DNA of 64,000 nt from Rhodococcus spongiicola (GTDB lineage Bacteria > Actinomycetota > Actinomycetes > Mycobacteriales > Mycobacteriaceae), in assembly GCF_004011835.1 (NCBI RefSeq), contig NZ_RKLN01000002.1, positions 1 to 64,000 on the forward strand, read 5' to 3'. A model generated the notes under the pieces. It ran no database searches. It was not told the DNA's origin and was given only the letters and a program-made list of their open reading frames with translations. Shown piece by piece: positions 46,653-56,358 of the stretch (positions within the stretch are counted from its first letter, which is position 1; each line of letters starts with the position of its first letter). A program made the position numbers and the translations under genes.

Positions 46653-48593
46653 ATGTCCGCACGTGAATGGGTGCTGGGTATCGACTTCGGCACCTCGAAC
46701 ACCGCGGCCGCGCATACCGGCCCGGTCTCGGGTTCGGTCGAGGCGCTCCAGCTCAGCCACAACCGCACCACCATGTCCTCGTCGGTGTTCGTCGAGTCCC
46801 CGGACCGGATCGCGGTCGGGGATGTGGCCGCCGATCGCGCCGAGGCGAACCCGGCCGGGTTCCTGCCGGCCCCCAAGCGGGCGGTCTCGCAGGGTGTGGT
46901 CAACGTCAACGGCTACGACATTCCCACCTCGGTGCCGGTCGCGGCCGTCCTGGAGTCGGTGATGGCACGTGCCACCGGGGCCCACGACGGAACCGCGCCG
47001 TCGGAGCTGGTTCTGACCCACCCGGAGGCGTGGTCGCCGCGTGAGATCCAGATCCTGCTCGACGCGGCCACCAAACTCGGCCTCGACACCTCGACGATCA
47101 AGACCGTCTCCGAGCCGCGGGCTGCCGCGCACTACTACTCGCGCACGAATACCCTCGCGCCGGGCACGAAGATCGCGGTGTTCGACTTCGGTGGCGGCAC
47201 CCTCGACATCGCCGTCCTCGAGGCCAACGAGCACGGCACCTTCGATGTGGTCGCCGCCCGCGGAGACAACGGTCTCGGTGGCAAGAACTTCGACGCCTTC
47301 CTGCGGCGCTGGGTCGACCAGCAGCTCGAGGTCCGTGACCCCGACCTGCTCGACTATCTGCGCTCCCAGGCGCCGATGGAGGTCCGCTACGCCCTCGACG
47401 ACTCGATCCGCCGTGCGAAAGAGCTTCTGTCGGAGGCGCCGTCGGCGACGATCACCGTCACCGGCGGTGACGGGCGCAGTGAGAAGTTCCAGATCACCCG
47501 CGAGGAGTTCGAGGAACTGATCACCCCGGCGTTGGACAAGGCGGTGACCCTGACCCAGGCGACGCTGGCCGATGCCCACGTCACCGATCCGAGCCAGCTC
47601 GAGGCCCTGTATCTGACCGGTGGATCCTCCCGGATCCCGCTCGTGCACGAACATCTCAAGGATTTGGGCCCGATCGCCACCCTCGATGACCCGAAAACGG
47701 TGGTCGCGCAGGGGGCGCTCGCTGCGGCGGCACCGATCGTGCGGGGCCTTGCAGCCCCTGCGGCAGGTCCGGCGCCGGCGTTCATACCGCCCTCCGCCCC
47801 GGCGGCACCGCCAGCCGCGGGTCCGGCGGGCGGATACGGCGCTCCGGCGGCACCACCTGCCGCGGCAGGCCCGGTCGGCGGATACGGCGCACCGCCGGCA
47901 CCGGGAACACCCCCACCGTCCCGGCCCGGACCCGAGCCTGCGGCCGCAGCCGAGCCGGGACGAGGCCCGAAGAAGTCGATACTGATCGCCGCGGCGGCGG
48001 CGGTGGTGGTCGCCATCGGAGCCGGTATCGGCGTGTTCGCGCTGGGCGGGGGAGAGGACCCGGTCGACACCACCGCCGCACCGGTAGCCAGCGACGGCGG
48101 CGGCGCGGCCGCTGTGCCCGCCAGCTCCGGCGACGGCGACGGCGACGACGGTACTGTCCCGTCGACGAAGGAGGCGGTGGTCGCCGCGCTGCCATCGGCG
48201 CTGCGCAGCGAGGTCGAGAACTGCAAGACCATCGGGGAAACCGAAAACGGTGGCCTGCGGCTGCAATGCCCGTTCAAGGAGTACAGCGCGCTGCCAGAAG
48301 GTCTCACCGATGACTCCTACCTAACAATCATCGTGTCGGTGGACGTCAAGCAGGCGAAGAAGGATCTGATCGCGATCCGCCAGGGTTACCGGTCCGAGCC
48401 GGCCAACGAGATCAACGAGATCGTCGAGGACACCGCCCGCACCGCGGCCGCCCACATCACCGGACCAGGTGTCAGCGACTCCTACTCGTTCTCCTACGCC
48501 AACTCGGCCACTGGTGTGATGGTGTTCTTCACCCGGGCCGTGAGCGAAGACGCGGCCAAGACCTTCCTGAACCGGGCCGGACTGATCAACTGA
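46653..48593 (+). CDS. Membrane-anchored Hsp70-like ATPase
   Basis: The 646-residue protein has an actin-like ATPase domain of about 375 residues: phosphate-1 LGIDFGTSNTA at the N-terminus, phosphate-2 VFDFGGGTLDIAV (about 175-187) and adenosine motif YLTGGSSRIPLV. Instead of an Hsp70 substrate domain it has a Pro/Gly/Ala linker, one membrane helix (about 440-463, after GPKKS) and an outward domain of about 150 residues with two cysteines. So the ATPase faces the cytoplasm and the tail faces the envelope. GGAAGGGA lies eight bases before the ATG at 46653. It probably couples an envelope signal to cytoplasmic assembly (inference). Confidence 0.92.
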   Translation: MSAREWVLGIDFGTSNTAAAHTGPVSGSVEALQLSHNRTTMSSSVFVESPDRIAVGDVAADRAEANPAGFLPAPKRAVSQGVVNVNGYDIPTSVPVAAVLESVMARATGAHDGTAPSELVLTHPEAWSPREIQILLDAATKLGLDTSTIKTVSEPRAAAHYYSRTNTLAPGTKIAVFDFGGGTLDIAVLEANEHGTFDVVAARGDNGLGGKNFDAFLRRWVDQQLEVRDPDLLDYLRSQAPMEVRYALDDSIRRAKELLSEAPSATITVTGGDGRSEKFQITREEFEELITPALDKAVTLTQATLADAHVTDPSQLEALYLTGGSSRIPLVHEHLKDLGPIATLDDPKTVVAQGALAAAAPIVRGLAAPAAGPAPAFIPPSAPAAPPAAGPAGGYGAPAAPPAAAGPVGGYGAPPAPGTPPPSRPGPEPAAAAEPGRGPKKSILIAAAAAVVVAIGAGIGVFALGGGEDPVDTTAAPVASDGGGAAAVPASSGDGDGDDGTVPSTKEAVVAALPSALRSEVENCKTIGETENGGLRLQCPFKEYSALPEGLTDDSYLTIIVSVDVKQAKKDLIAIRQGYRSEPANEINEIVEDTARTAAAHITGPGVSDSYSFSYANSATGVMVFFTRAVSEDAAKTFLNRAGLIN

Positions 48594-48633
48594 CCTCGAG
48601 CGCGCCGAGTATCCATATCCAGGCACTCTCCCG

Positions 48634-48676
48634 GTGAGGGGCCGGTCGAACCATCGCGGTTCGGCCGGCCCCTCAC
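48634..48676 (+). terminator. Terminator after the Hsp70-like gene
   Basis: GTGAGGGGCCGG pairs perfectly with CCGGCCCCTCAC, and an inner CGAACC pairs with GGTTCG, giving about 19 pairs around a five-base loop. It lies 41 bases after the stop and before the next ECF-type promoter. Confidence 0.85.
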
Positions 48677-48737
48677 TGCGTTCGGCGGTGATGCCCACCT
48701 GCCCGGTGGCGATGGGAAAAAGATTTTCGCGCGAAGC

Positions 48738-48769
48738 GGGAACCTTCTCGGCACCCGGCCGCATCCAAC
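48738..48769 (+). promoter_or_regulatory. ECF-type promoter of the DxDxDG-repeat operon
   Basis: GGGAACC, 16 bases, GCATCCAAC. It lies between the terminator at 48634 and the start at 48822, about 53 bases before that ATG. It probably serves the genes at 48822, 50169 and 51122. Confidence 0.72.
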
Positions 48770-48821
48770 TGTCAACACCCGCCGCAGACCGGCACACCGC
48801 CTACCGAGTGAGGACAAGACG

Positions 48822-50045
48822 ATGGCTGACCAGAACCAGAACCCGCTGACCCCCGAAGAGTTCGAGGACAAGATCGAAGACATCGTCAACGACCCGAACA
48901 AGGACTTTGGGGATGTGATCGAGGAGGTCGGCGAGGCTCTTCGTGAGCAGGCGGACTTGCGTTTCAACGACCTCCCCGACCTTGACCTCGACCTCGAGGA
49001 CGACTTCGACACGTCCAGCAGCGGCGCGGACACCGCCACCCCGGTGGACAACGACGCGAGCGCACCGACACTGGAGGACGTCGAGAAGGAGATCGACGAC
49101 CTGTACGAGTGGTCCCAGAAGGACAAATCTCCCGCCGACACGGCGGCACCGGCCGACACGGCGGATGTGACCGCCGAGCCGGACCGGGCACCCACGGCGG
49201 ACGTGACCGGCGACCCGGAGACCGCCACCTACGGTTACCCCACCGAGTCCTCCACCGAGCCGACGGTCACCCCGGCCGCGGCTGGCGACACCTCCGAGCC
49301 GACGGCCACCCCTGCCGCTGGCGGCACCGAACCGGAGAACATGACCGGTACGACAGGGCCGGACCTCAATGCCGCGACCGGCGTCGAAGGCGACATCGAC
49401 TACTTCTCGCCGCGTGATGTCGACGGTGACGGGAACATCGATCTGGCCCACTCGCGGGTCGACGGCATCGACACGATCACCCACTACGGCGACGACGGCA
49501 GCATCACCCTCGTCGAGCAGGACCTCGACGACAACGGCACCTACGAGACTGCCGCCGCGGCCCGCGAGGACGGGACGTTGCGAATCGTCTCGGACCTCGA
49601 CGACGACGGCGCCCCCGACCAGGCCGCCTTCTACGACCAGACCAGCGGGGCGGCGGTCCGCACGGACCACCTCGTCGACGGCCAGATCACCGACACCCAG
49701 CTCGACTACGACGGCAACGGAATCCAAGAGGTCCACCTCGTCGACACCGACGGAGACGGCCGGTTCGACACCGCCATCGTCGACACCGACGCCGACGGCA
49801 TCGTCAACAGCACCTTCGTCGACACCGACGGCGACGGCGATTTCGATCTGAAGACGGACGACACCGACAACGACGGCGCCCCCGACACGTTCACCACCGC
49901 CAACATGACCGGCCCCGACGTCCTCGGGAGCATCGAGACCTTCGAGGAGATGATCCCCGCCGACGACATGTACCACGCCCAGGCGCAGACCGAGGACTAC
50001 TCCTACCCTCCGGTTGCCGAGGAAGTCCCCAGCGACCTCGCCTGA
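48822..50045 (+). CDS. Acidic DxDxDG-repeat (EF-hand/TSP3-like) protein
   Basis: The 407-residue, very acidic protein has three parts. Residues 1-110 are helical and contain PTLEDVEKEIDDLYEW. Residues 110-190 are a Thr/Pro/Ala linker. Residues 190-370 hold about eight calcium-loop-like repeats (DVDGDGNID, DLDDDGAPD, DTDGDGRFD, DTDGDGDFD). No signal peptide or membrane helix is visible, which is unusual for such repeats. GAGGA lies seven bases before the ATG. A frameshifted paralogue with the same N-terminal motif is at 53341-54091. Calcium binding is inference from the loops. Confidence 0.85.
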   Translation: MADQNQNPLTPEEFEDKIEDIVNDPNKDFGDVIEEVGEALREQADLRFNDLPDLDLDLEDDFDTSSSGADTATPVDNDASAPTLEDVEKEIDDLYEWSQKDKSPADTAAPADTADVTAEPDRAPTADVTGDPETATYGYPTESSTEPTVTPAAAGDTSEPTATPAAGGTEPENMTGTTGPDLNAATGVEGDIDYFSPRDVDGDGNIDLAHSRVDGIDTITHYGDDGSITLVEQDLDDNGTYETAAAAREDGTLRIVSDLDDDGAPDQAAFYDQTSGAAVRTDHLVDGQITDTQLDYDGNGIQEVHLVDTDGDGRFDTAIVDTDADGIVNSTFVDTDGDGDFDLKTDDTDNDGAPDTFTTANMTGPDVLGSIETFEEMIPADDMYHAQAQTEDYSYPPVAEEVPSDLA

Positions 50046-50168
50046 TCCGGCCGCCCGCACCCGCCGCGGCGCACACCACCCCAGCGTGGAAGGTGTGCGC
50101 CGCGCCCGGTCTCCGATCCGCATCCGAGCACGAACACGAATCACCCACCAAACCAGGAGGATCCGACG

Positions 50169-51026
50169 ATGGACGACTTCGACCAGGATTCGGTCGCGGC
50201 GGCCTGGTCCGGCGCCGTCGCCGACCCCGCAGTGGTGATCGACGAACCCACCGACTTCGACCCGATCCCGGCCGGTCTCGACCTTCCCCCCGAGATCGAC
50301 ACCGCCACCACACCCCCGTACACCGAGGCCCCCGCGCCGGTCGAGGACACCCCGGAGCTGACCGATCCGACCCCACAACAGGTTCCGGAGCAGGTCGACG
50401 AGATCGACGAGATCGACCTGACCGTGCCCGACGACGGTGTCTACGGCAACCCCGCCGCCTGGACGCTCGGCTGGTTCTTCCAGCAGTTCGACGGCTACTG
50501 CGGGCCGTCCGCGGTCGCACAGGTCGTCAGCCAGTACACCGGCGCCGAGATCACCGACCCGCAGCAGCTGGTCGACCGCGCAATCGACCTCGGCCTGATG
50601 GACGACCCCTCCCTGGGCATGACGTTGGCCGACATCGAAACCCTGCTCGAGGACCAGGGCGTGCCGGCCACCATCACCACCAGCTCCCTCGACGATCTAC
50701 GCGACCGGCTCGACGCCGGGTACGGAGTGATCGCGATGGTCGATTCCGGTGAGATCTGGCAGACGGACCCCGACAGCGAAGACGACCTCCCCGATCACGT
50801 CCTCGTCGTCGCCGGCATCGACGACAACCGCGGCGTGGTCATCCTCTCCGACCCCGGTATCCCCACGGGGAACCAGCTTGAGGTGCCAATCGCCCAGTTC
50901 GAGGACGCCTGGGCCGACGGCGACCACCTCATGCTCATCACGGACGCCCCGGACGACGGACTGATCACCGGCCCTGCCTTGTCCTCGGTCGCGCCGAGCG
51001 ACCGGTCCGCGATCATCCGACTGTGA
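50169..51026 (+). CDS. C39-like cysteine peptidase domain protein
   Basis: The 285-residue protein starts with an acidic, proline-rich region of about 95 residues, then a papain-like C39-type domain. The nucleophile region is FDGYCGPSAVAQVVSQY (Cys about residue 115), the histidine is in PDHVLVVAGID, and LSDPG holds the third residue. No ATP-binding domain, membrane helix or signal peptide is present, unlike C39 domains of bacteriocin exporters. It has a CAGGAGGATC ribosome site and follows the DxDxDG gene by 124 bases. It may process a protein of this cluster (inference). Confidence 0.85.
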   Translation: MDDFDQDSVAAAWSGAVADPAVVIDEPTDFDPIPAGLDLPPEIDTATTPPYTEAPAPVEDTPELTDPTPQQVPEQVDEIDEIDLTVPDDGVYGNPAAWTLGWFFQQFDGYCGPSAVAQVVSQYTGAEITDPQQLVDRAIDLGLMDDPSLGMTLADIETLLEDQGVPATITTSSLDDLRDRLDAGYGVIAMVDSGEIWQTDPDSEDDLPDHVLVVAGIDDNRGVVILSDPGIPTGNQLEVPIAQFEDAWADGDHLMLITDAPDDGLITGPALSSVAPSDRSAIIRL

Positions 51027-51121
51027 CCGTCCGAGGAGCAGGCACAATGGACACCGCAGCAGCCGGCGTCTCGGAACCCCACGACCAGCAGCCGTCACAC
51101 GACAGACCTCAGAGGTAAGCG

Positions 51122-51520
51122 ATGGACCACGACGAGCCCCTCTTCACCGAAGCGGAGCTTGCGGCCGCGGTGCCGCCGATACCCGACGAGCTGTGGGAAC
51201 GTGCCCTGTCGATCGCACTCGACCCGAACACGCCCACCGTCGACGCCGACCTGGTGCCCGAGATCGACGACGTCCCGAACGTTGACGACGACGAGATCAT
51301 CCTCCACGACGACGTTGACATCGACCCCGACGACCATCCGGTCAGCACAGACCACGTCGTCGACCCGACCGGTCACGACACCGATGATCGCGACGACGGG
51401 CCCGTCTTCGACCAGACCGACTCCATCCCCGACATCGGGTACGAGCCGGACATGTTCGACCCGGCCATCGACGACGTCGACACCGGAGGCACCACAGATC
51501 CGGGCATCGAGCTGCACTGA
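51122..51520 (+). CDS. Small acidic protein of the ECF module, unknown
   Basis: The 132-residue protein is about one third Asp and Glu. It has a helical N-terminus (LFTEAELAAAVPPIPDELWE) and a long disordered Asp/Val/Pro tail. There is no signal or membrane segment. It lies 96 bases after the C39-like gene on the same strand and 129 bases before the sigma factor. AGAGGTAAGCG precedes the ATG. Its acidity matches the DxDxDG and C39-like neighbours, suggesting a shared partner or metal buffering; this is inference. Confidence 0.65.
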   Translation: MDHDEPLFTEAELAAAVPPIPDELWERALSIALDPNTPTVDADLVPEIDDVPNVDDDEIILHDDVDIDPDDHPVSTDHVVDPTGHDTDDRDDGPVFDQTDSIPDIGYEPDMFDPAIDDVDTGGTTDPGIELH

Positions 51521-51648
51521 CCCGGCCGACGGCCCCGTACTTGCCCGGCACGAACATGCGCCACACTGAGCGGGAAGCGGGCAAAGGTAGCATTCCACCC
51601 GATACACCGGGGCTGTATCGAGAGAACACGAGAAGTGCAGGGGGGACA

Positions 51649-52188
51649 ATGAAGGACGATGCGAACCTGATCGCCGCGTGCCGCAGCGGTGACCAACACG
51701 CATTTGCCGAACTTGTCGGCCGCTACCGCACCCACGCCTGGCATGTGTGCCTACACATCACCGGGAACCTCCACGACGCCGAGGACGCCCTGCAAGACAC
51801 CCTCACCGCGGCTTGGCAGAACCTGGTCCGGTTCCGCGGTGACGCCCGCTTCAACACCTGGCTGCACCGCATCGCCGCCAACGCCGCCCTCGCCGTCGTC
51901 CGCCGCCGGAAACCCACCGACAACCTCGACGACGACGAAACCGGAATCGACCTCACCGACGACCGGGCCGGGTTCGACGACCGCATCGCCACCGTCGACG
52001 TCGTCCACCACGCACTCAACCAGCTACCCGAGGACTTCCGCGTCGCGATCGTCCTGGCCGAGTTCGGCGACCTGCCCTACGCTGACATCGCCGAACACCA
52101 ACAGGTCAGCGTCGCGACCGTCAAGACCCGCATCCACCGAGCCCGCAAACAACTCGCCGCCCTGCTCGCACCCGCACACACCGCATAG
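51649..52188 (+). CDS. ECF-type RNA polymerase sigma factor
   Basis: The 179-residue protein has sigma region 2 (DAEDALQDTLTAAWQNL) and region 4 (PYADIAEHQQVSVATVKTRI, followed by RARK), with no region 1 or 3, which defines an ECF sigma factor. I use the ATG at 51649 after CAGGGGGG; the frame is open 36 codons upstream without a site. No zinc-type anti-sigma gene is adjacent; a 62-residue gene follows by ten bases. It is the obvious candidate to read the repeated GGGAAC promoters of this module. Confidence 0.93.
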   Translation: MKDDANLIAACRSGDQHAFAELVGRYRTHAWHVCLHITGNLHDAEDALQDTLTAAWQNLVRFRGDARFNTWLHRIAANAALAVVRRRKPTDNLDDDETGIDLTDDRAGFDDRIATVDVVHHALNQLPEDFRVAIVLAEFGDLPYADIAEHQQVSVATVKTRIHRARKQLAALLAPAHTA

Positions 52189-52198
52189 GACACCCACG

Positions 52199-52387
52199 GT
52201 GGCAGCCGATCAACACACTCAGGAACAGCTACGGCGCGAACTCGAGATGCTCGCCCAACTCCGAGGCCTACTCCAGGACTCACTTGGGCCTGACCACCGG
52301 CTGCCGACGGAAACCGTCGACCGCGTGCTCGACGAATACAACCAAGCCCGCGTGCACGCCGACAACGCTGTTCAAGAAGCCGAATGA
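52199..52387 (+). CDS. Small helical protein after the sigma factor
   Basis: A GTG at 52199, ten bases after the sigma stop, opens a 62-residue reading frame: VAADQHTQEQLRRELEMLAQ, then LPTETVDRVLDEYNQA. It is charged and helical, with no cysteine or membrane segment. Its tight linkage suggests a regulator of the sigma factor, but it does not resemble known anti-sigma proteins. Confidence 0.6.
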   Translation: MAADQHTQEQLRRELEMLAQLRGLLQDSLGPDHRLPTETVDRVLDEYNQARVHADNAVQEAE

Positions 52388-52389
52388 AG

Positions 52390-52649
52390 GCAACAGTGGC
52401 CAGTCAGAAGGGCTCTCTCAAGCCGTCGACCTCACCGTTGACGGCATTATCAACTTGGAACCCTTCACCGGTGTCGACCGCCAACGCGTCATCCATCTAG
52501 CCCACAAGTACTACAACGCCCTGACGAACCTGCAAGAAGAGTCGAACACAAGTGCCGACGACGTCGGGGACTCCGAGTTGTACCGTCTGGGCATCGAGGT
52601 CGATCTCGCAGTCGACAGTCTTACGGAACGCGGAGGTGCCGGCCGGTAG
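52390..52649 (+). CDS. Possible small protein, start unclear
   Basis: The frame ending at 52649 reads plausibly: AVDLTVDGIINLEPFTGVDR, then HLAHKYYNALTNLQEE, then LYRLGIEVDLAVDSL. No good start codon is in this frame after the preceding gene. An ATG at 52384 overlaps the previous stop as ATGA but is in another frame, so a one-base frameshift near 52400 may separate the start from the body. The product would be about 85 residues. Function is unknown. Confidence 0.4.
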
Positions 52650-53340
52650 CGCAAACACCGCCCGCCCGCACACAGTCGGTCGACGTGCAGGAGCGAGGCA
52701 GTCGGCGAACACCACGTTCGACTTGCTCGTGGTCTCGGGCGAACCGGTGTTCAAGGTGTAGGGGAGTGGGCGCCGGCGTATGAGGCCGACAGGATACGTC
52801 GGTCGACCGCGCCCGCGGCTGGCTCGGGGAACCAATGCCACCACACCCGAGGTAGGCGCGGGGGGGCCTGACGGCGCAGAGCCACCGCCACAGTTCCTCC
52901 ATGGGGTCGACTAAGGTCGACTCCGGCCGCGTTGCAAGGGTATCCGGGGAACCTGAGCTAGATGCTCGGCGGAACGTCGGCTCGCGGTTCCGAGAAGGGC
53001 CAGCGACTCCGCAAGGCTGTGGAGGCGCGTCTCGGGAAAACGGCGATCTATCCCTCTACGCCGGACAGGAGGCGCCGCCGAAGGCTACCGGGGCCGGATT
53101 CCGGTGCGGGATGTTCGGCGAGCCGGTCGAGGGCATCGTCCAGGGCATCAGAGACTGTCCATGACCTAGGAGGGGACGGGCGTGCCCGCCTCGCCGACTT
53201 GGTCGTTCAGCGAGGTCGTCATCAGCGATGGTGAGTGTGCTCAGGGTGCGTCTGAGAGCAAACATCGTCTTGCGGGTCTGCAGCACACGCTGCGTGGGCC
53301 CATCCGCCCCGTTCGGTGCCGACGTCCTTTTCCACGGTGG
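52650..53340. other. Non-coding stretch between the sigma group and the second DxDxDG gene
   Basis: I find no convincing gene in these 690 bases on either strand. A close direct repeat GTCGACT-AAG-GTCGACT lies at about 52908-52925. The 3' end of the minus-strand gene at 53341 abuts it. Confidence 0.5.
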
Positions 53341-54091
<751 letters not shown>

Positions 54092-54142
54092 TTGACTTCT
54101 CCTTGCAGTGGGGAGGGCCAGTTCCCTCCATCTGCACAGTCA

Positions 54143-54169
54143 GATGCGGCGACGAGTCGAAAAGTTCCC
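54143..54169 (-). promoter_or_regulatory. ECF-type promoter of the second DxDxDG gene
   Basis: Read on the minus strand: GGGAACT, 15 bases, GCATCTGACT. It lies about 50 bases before the ATG at 54091. It matches the copy at 55724 closely in its -10 part. Confidence 0.7.
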
Positions 54170-54337
54170 AACGGACACCTGATTCGATTCTCCCCGGTGG
54201 TGTACCCGTCCCTCGCGCGCGCCGCCAATCGGGAAGATACGCGGGAGAACCCGACACCTCGACGACACCGCGTGCTCGCCCGCAAGTTGGACAATCCCGC
54301 CCGCTCGTTCGGGACCGGACTGTGGGTTCTTCTCTTC

Positions 54338-55336
54338 TCAGCGGACTATTCGTGGCCCGAGTGGGGCCTCCCACTCAAATCCGAGGGCATCGAGTTGCGC
54401 GATCCGCTCCGGGGTGAGGGTCGGTGTACCTGCGCGACGGTTGGTTCGCCGCCCGTTGACCCAGATTCCGAGCTTGAATCCGTCTGGTGATACCCATTTC
54501 TGGGGAACTCGTGCGTGTCCGTGCTCGGCGATGTACTCCTCGAGGTGTGCGATTGCATTGTCCCAGCGCGAACGATGAAGAGCGGGCCGGCGGGGCTCGG
54601 TTCGCGGTCCTATCTCTTGCTGTTCTGCGATGCCCCAGTAGAAGCCGAGTGCGTCGAGCTCTGTGACCCGTTCGACGGTCATGGAGGCCCGGCCAATTCG
54701 TCGGTCGGTGCGCCGGTTCTCCACCCACTTTCCGAGATTGAAGCCGTCCGGGCTGGTCCAGCCTGCAGGGACCCGTGCGTGTCCGTGCTCGGCGACGTAG
54801 TCGGTAAGATGGTCGACGCCCGCGGCCCAGGCGGCGGGTTGTCTTGGCGACCAGTCGAAGCCGAGCGCGTCGAGTTGCGCGACCCGCTCGGCAGTCAGGG
54901 TTGGCGCGTTGCGGCGTCGCTCGCTGCGTCGGGTGTGCGCCCAGCCCCCGAGGCTGAACCCGTCCTCGCATACCCATCCGTCGGGCACCCGCGTGTGTCC
55001 GTGCTCGGCGATGAACTCCTCGAGGTGCGCGATCCCGTCCGCCCACCGCTGAGGGTCCCCGCCGGTCGGTCTTCGCCGCGAGGATGCCCACTCGAATCCA
55101 AGTGCATCGAGCTGCTGGATCCGGTCGGCGGTCAGCGCGGGCGTGCCGCGACGGCGATCAGCACGACGTTCCATCACCCAGCCACCGAGGCGCATCCCGT
55201 CGCTGCACACGTATCCGGACGGCACACGAGCATGACCGCGTTCGGCGATGAACTCCTCGAGGTGCGCGATCGCATTCGCCCACAATGCGGCCCGTGACCG
55301 CGCAGCCACCCCGTGTATTGGTTGTCTCTCGTGCAT
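54338..55336 (-). CDS. Protein of four helicase-associated (HA) domains
   Basis: The 332-residue protein consists of four repeats of about 70 residues. Each runs W(A/D)xxIAHLEEFIAEHGHARVP, then a W-x-(C/S)-x-DGF-x-LG-W segment, then RRxDRR and LTxERxxQLDALGFEW. These are helicase-associated domains (PF03457 type), usually found at the C-terminus of large helicases, thought to bind nucleic acid. No helicase motor is present here. I start at the ATG at 55336 after AGGGAAG. It is divergent from the gene at 55810. Its role in the cluster is unknown. Confidence 0.85.
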   Translation of the reverse strand: MHERQPIHGVAARSRAALWANAIAHLEEFIAERGHARVPSGYVCSDGMRLGGWVMERRADRRRGTPALTADRIQQLDALGFEWASSRRRPTGGDPQRWADGIAHLEEFIAEHGHTRVPDGWVCEDGFSLGGWAHTRRSERRRNAPTLTAERVAQLDALGFDWSPRQPAAWAAGVDHLTDYVAEHGHARVPAGWTSPDGFNLGKWVENRRTDRRIGRASMTVERVTELDALGFYWGIAEQQEIGPRTEPRRPALHRSRWDNAIAHLEEYIAEHGHARVPQKWVSPDGFKLGIWVNGRRTNRRAGTPTLTPERIAQLDALGFEWEAPLGPRIVR

Positions 55337-55723
55337 CTCGTCTTCCCTACACAGTGTCAGCTCGCGTGTCCAGACCGGACGATGACCGTATTCGCTGACG
55401 CCAGCGTTGTTACCGCGAGGGGTTCGAGGACCATTTCGCGTGGGGTAACGAGGCCAGGTGTCATATATGTGTGTGACGCAGGGGCCGTCGACGTCGAGTA
55501 CCAGGCCGGATCCGAATCGTCGTCCCTGCCGCCGAGGAGTGCAGCATTCCCGCCGAGTCACTGCCATTCGCAGCACCGTACATCCCGTATCGCACTGCTC
55601 GACGCCCGGCGGCACACCCGAGGCCAAGCAGGTAACGCGGAAGGTGTCCGGCCCGCGCGCGACGGAAGGAACCGCTGTACCTCGGCACGATGACCTGCGC
55701 AAGCACCGCTCGGTTCATGAGCC

Positions 55724-55754
55724 GGGAACCTTTTGGAGAGTCGCGGCATCTGAC
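55724..55754 (+). promoter_or_regulatory. ECF-type promoter of the glycine-rich protein gene
   Basis: GGGAACC, 15 bases, GCATCTGAC. It lies about 57 bases before the ATG at 55810. A fifth copy of the module promoter. Confidence 0.7.
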
Positions 55755-55809
55755 TCAGTGACGCGGCCACAGAACCGCTCTGGCGAATCTCGAAAGGAAT
55801 AAGCGAATC

Positions 55810-56328
55810 ATGACCACCCCAGCCCCCCAGAACCCCGGCATCCCGACCGACCCCGCACTCGCTGTCGACCTCAGCGACATGCTCGACGACCTGGGTTCAG
55901 GCGAGGTTTCCGTCCACTCGTTCGACGCCGGGATCTCGCTCGGCGGGGGTGTCGTGGTCGGTGGTGGCGTGGAGGTGTCGGTGAGCACTGAGGACGGTGT
56001 TCCACAGGTCAGCATCGATGCAGAGGGGCAGTTCGCCACGGAGGGCCAGTTCGAAGCATACGGCAGCTACGACGACATCGACCTGAGCACCGACGCTCAG
56101 ACCGGCACGAGTGATGTGTCTATTGAGTCGACCGATGCTGCGGTGTCCGGGGGAGTGCAGGCCAGCGGCGGATTCGATTTCGATCTCAACGTGGGTCCGC
56201 TGGAAGGAGGAATCCCGGAGATCGGCCTCGACGTCGCCGGCGGGTTCGCCGCCGACCACGGATTCGACATCAGCTTCGGACACGACCACGTCGAGATCCA
56301 CGACGCCGGTGGGGACAACACGATGTAG
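55810..56328 (+). CDS. Glycine-rich acidic protein, possibly IniB-like
   Basis: The 172-residue protein has a short N-terminal segment (TDPALAVDLSDMLDDLG) followed by Gly/Val/Ser/Asp-rich beta-like repeats (LGGGVVVGGGVEVSV, and GGFDFDLNVGPLEGG) and a His/Asp-rich end (FGHDHVEIHDAGGD). There is no signal peptide. In mycobacteria the iniA-iniC genes are preceded by iniB, a Gly/Ala-rich protein; the composition suggests an analogous partner, but sequence similarity is not established. AAAGGA lies close before the ATG. A terminator follows. Confidence 0.65.
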   Translation: MTTPAPQNPGIPTDPALAVDLSDMLDDLGSGEVSVHSFDAGISLGGGVVVGGGVEVSVSTEDGVPQVSIDAEGQFATEGQFEAYGSYDDIDLSTDAQTGTSDVSIESTDAAVSGGVQASGGFDFDLNVGPLEGGIPEIGLDVAGGFAADHGFDISFGHDHVEIHDAGGDNTM

Positions 56329-56358
56329 ACACGCGGTGAGGTATCACCACTGAATCTG

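Noticed and set aside
46134-48266. 710-codon minus-strand frame opposite the Hsp70-like gene
   Set aside because: It is antisense to a clear Hsp70-like protein; its composition is Arg/Gly/Asp/Val-rich and lacks motifs.
48801-50378. 525-codon minus-strand frame opposite the DxDxDG gene
   Set aside because: Its Val/Gly/Asp repeats are the complement of the Asp-Gly repeat codons. The plus strand has the ribosome site and promoter.
51572-51597. GGGAAGC...GCATTCC before the sigma factor as a sixth module promoter
   Set aside because: The spacing is only 11 bases and both elements deviate, so autoregulation through this site is not supported.
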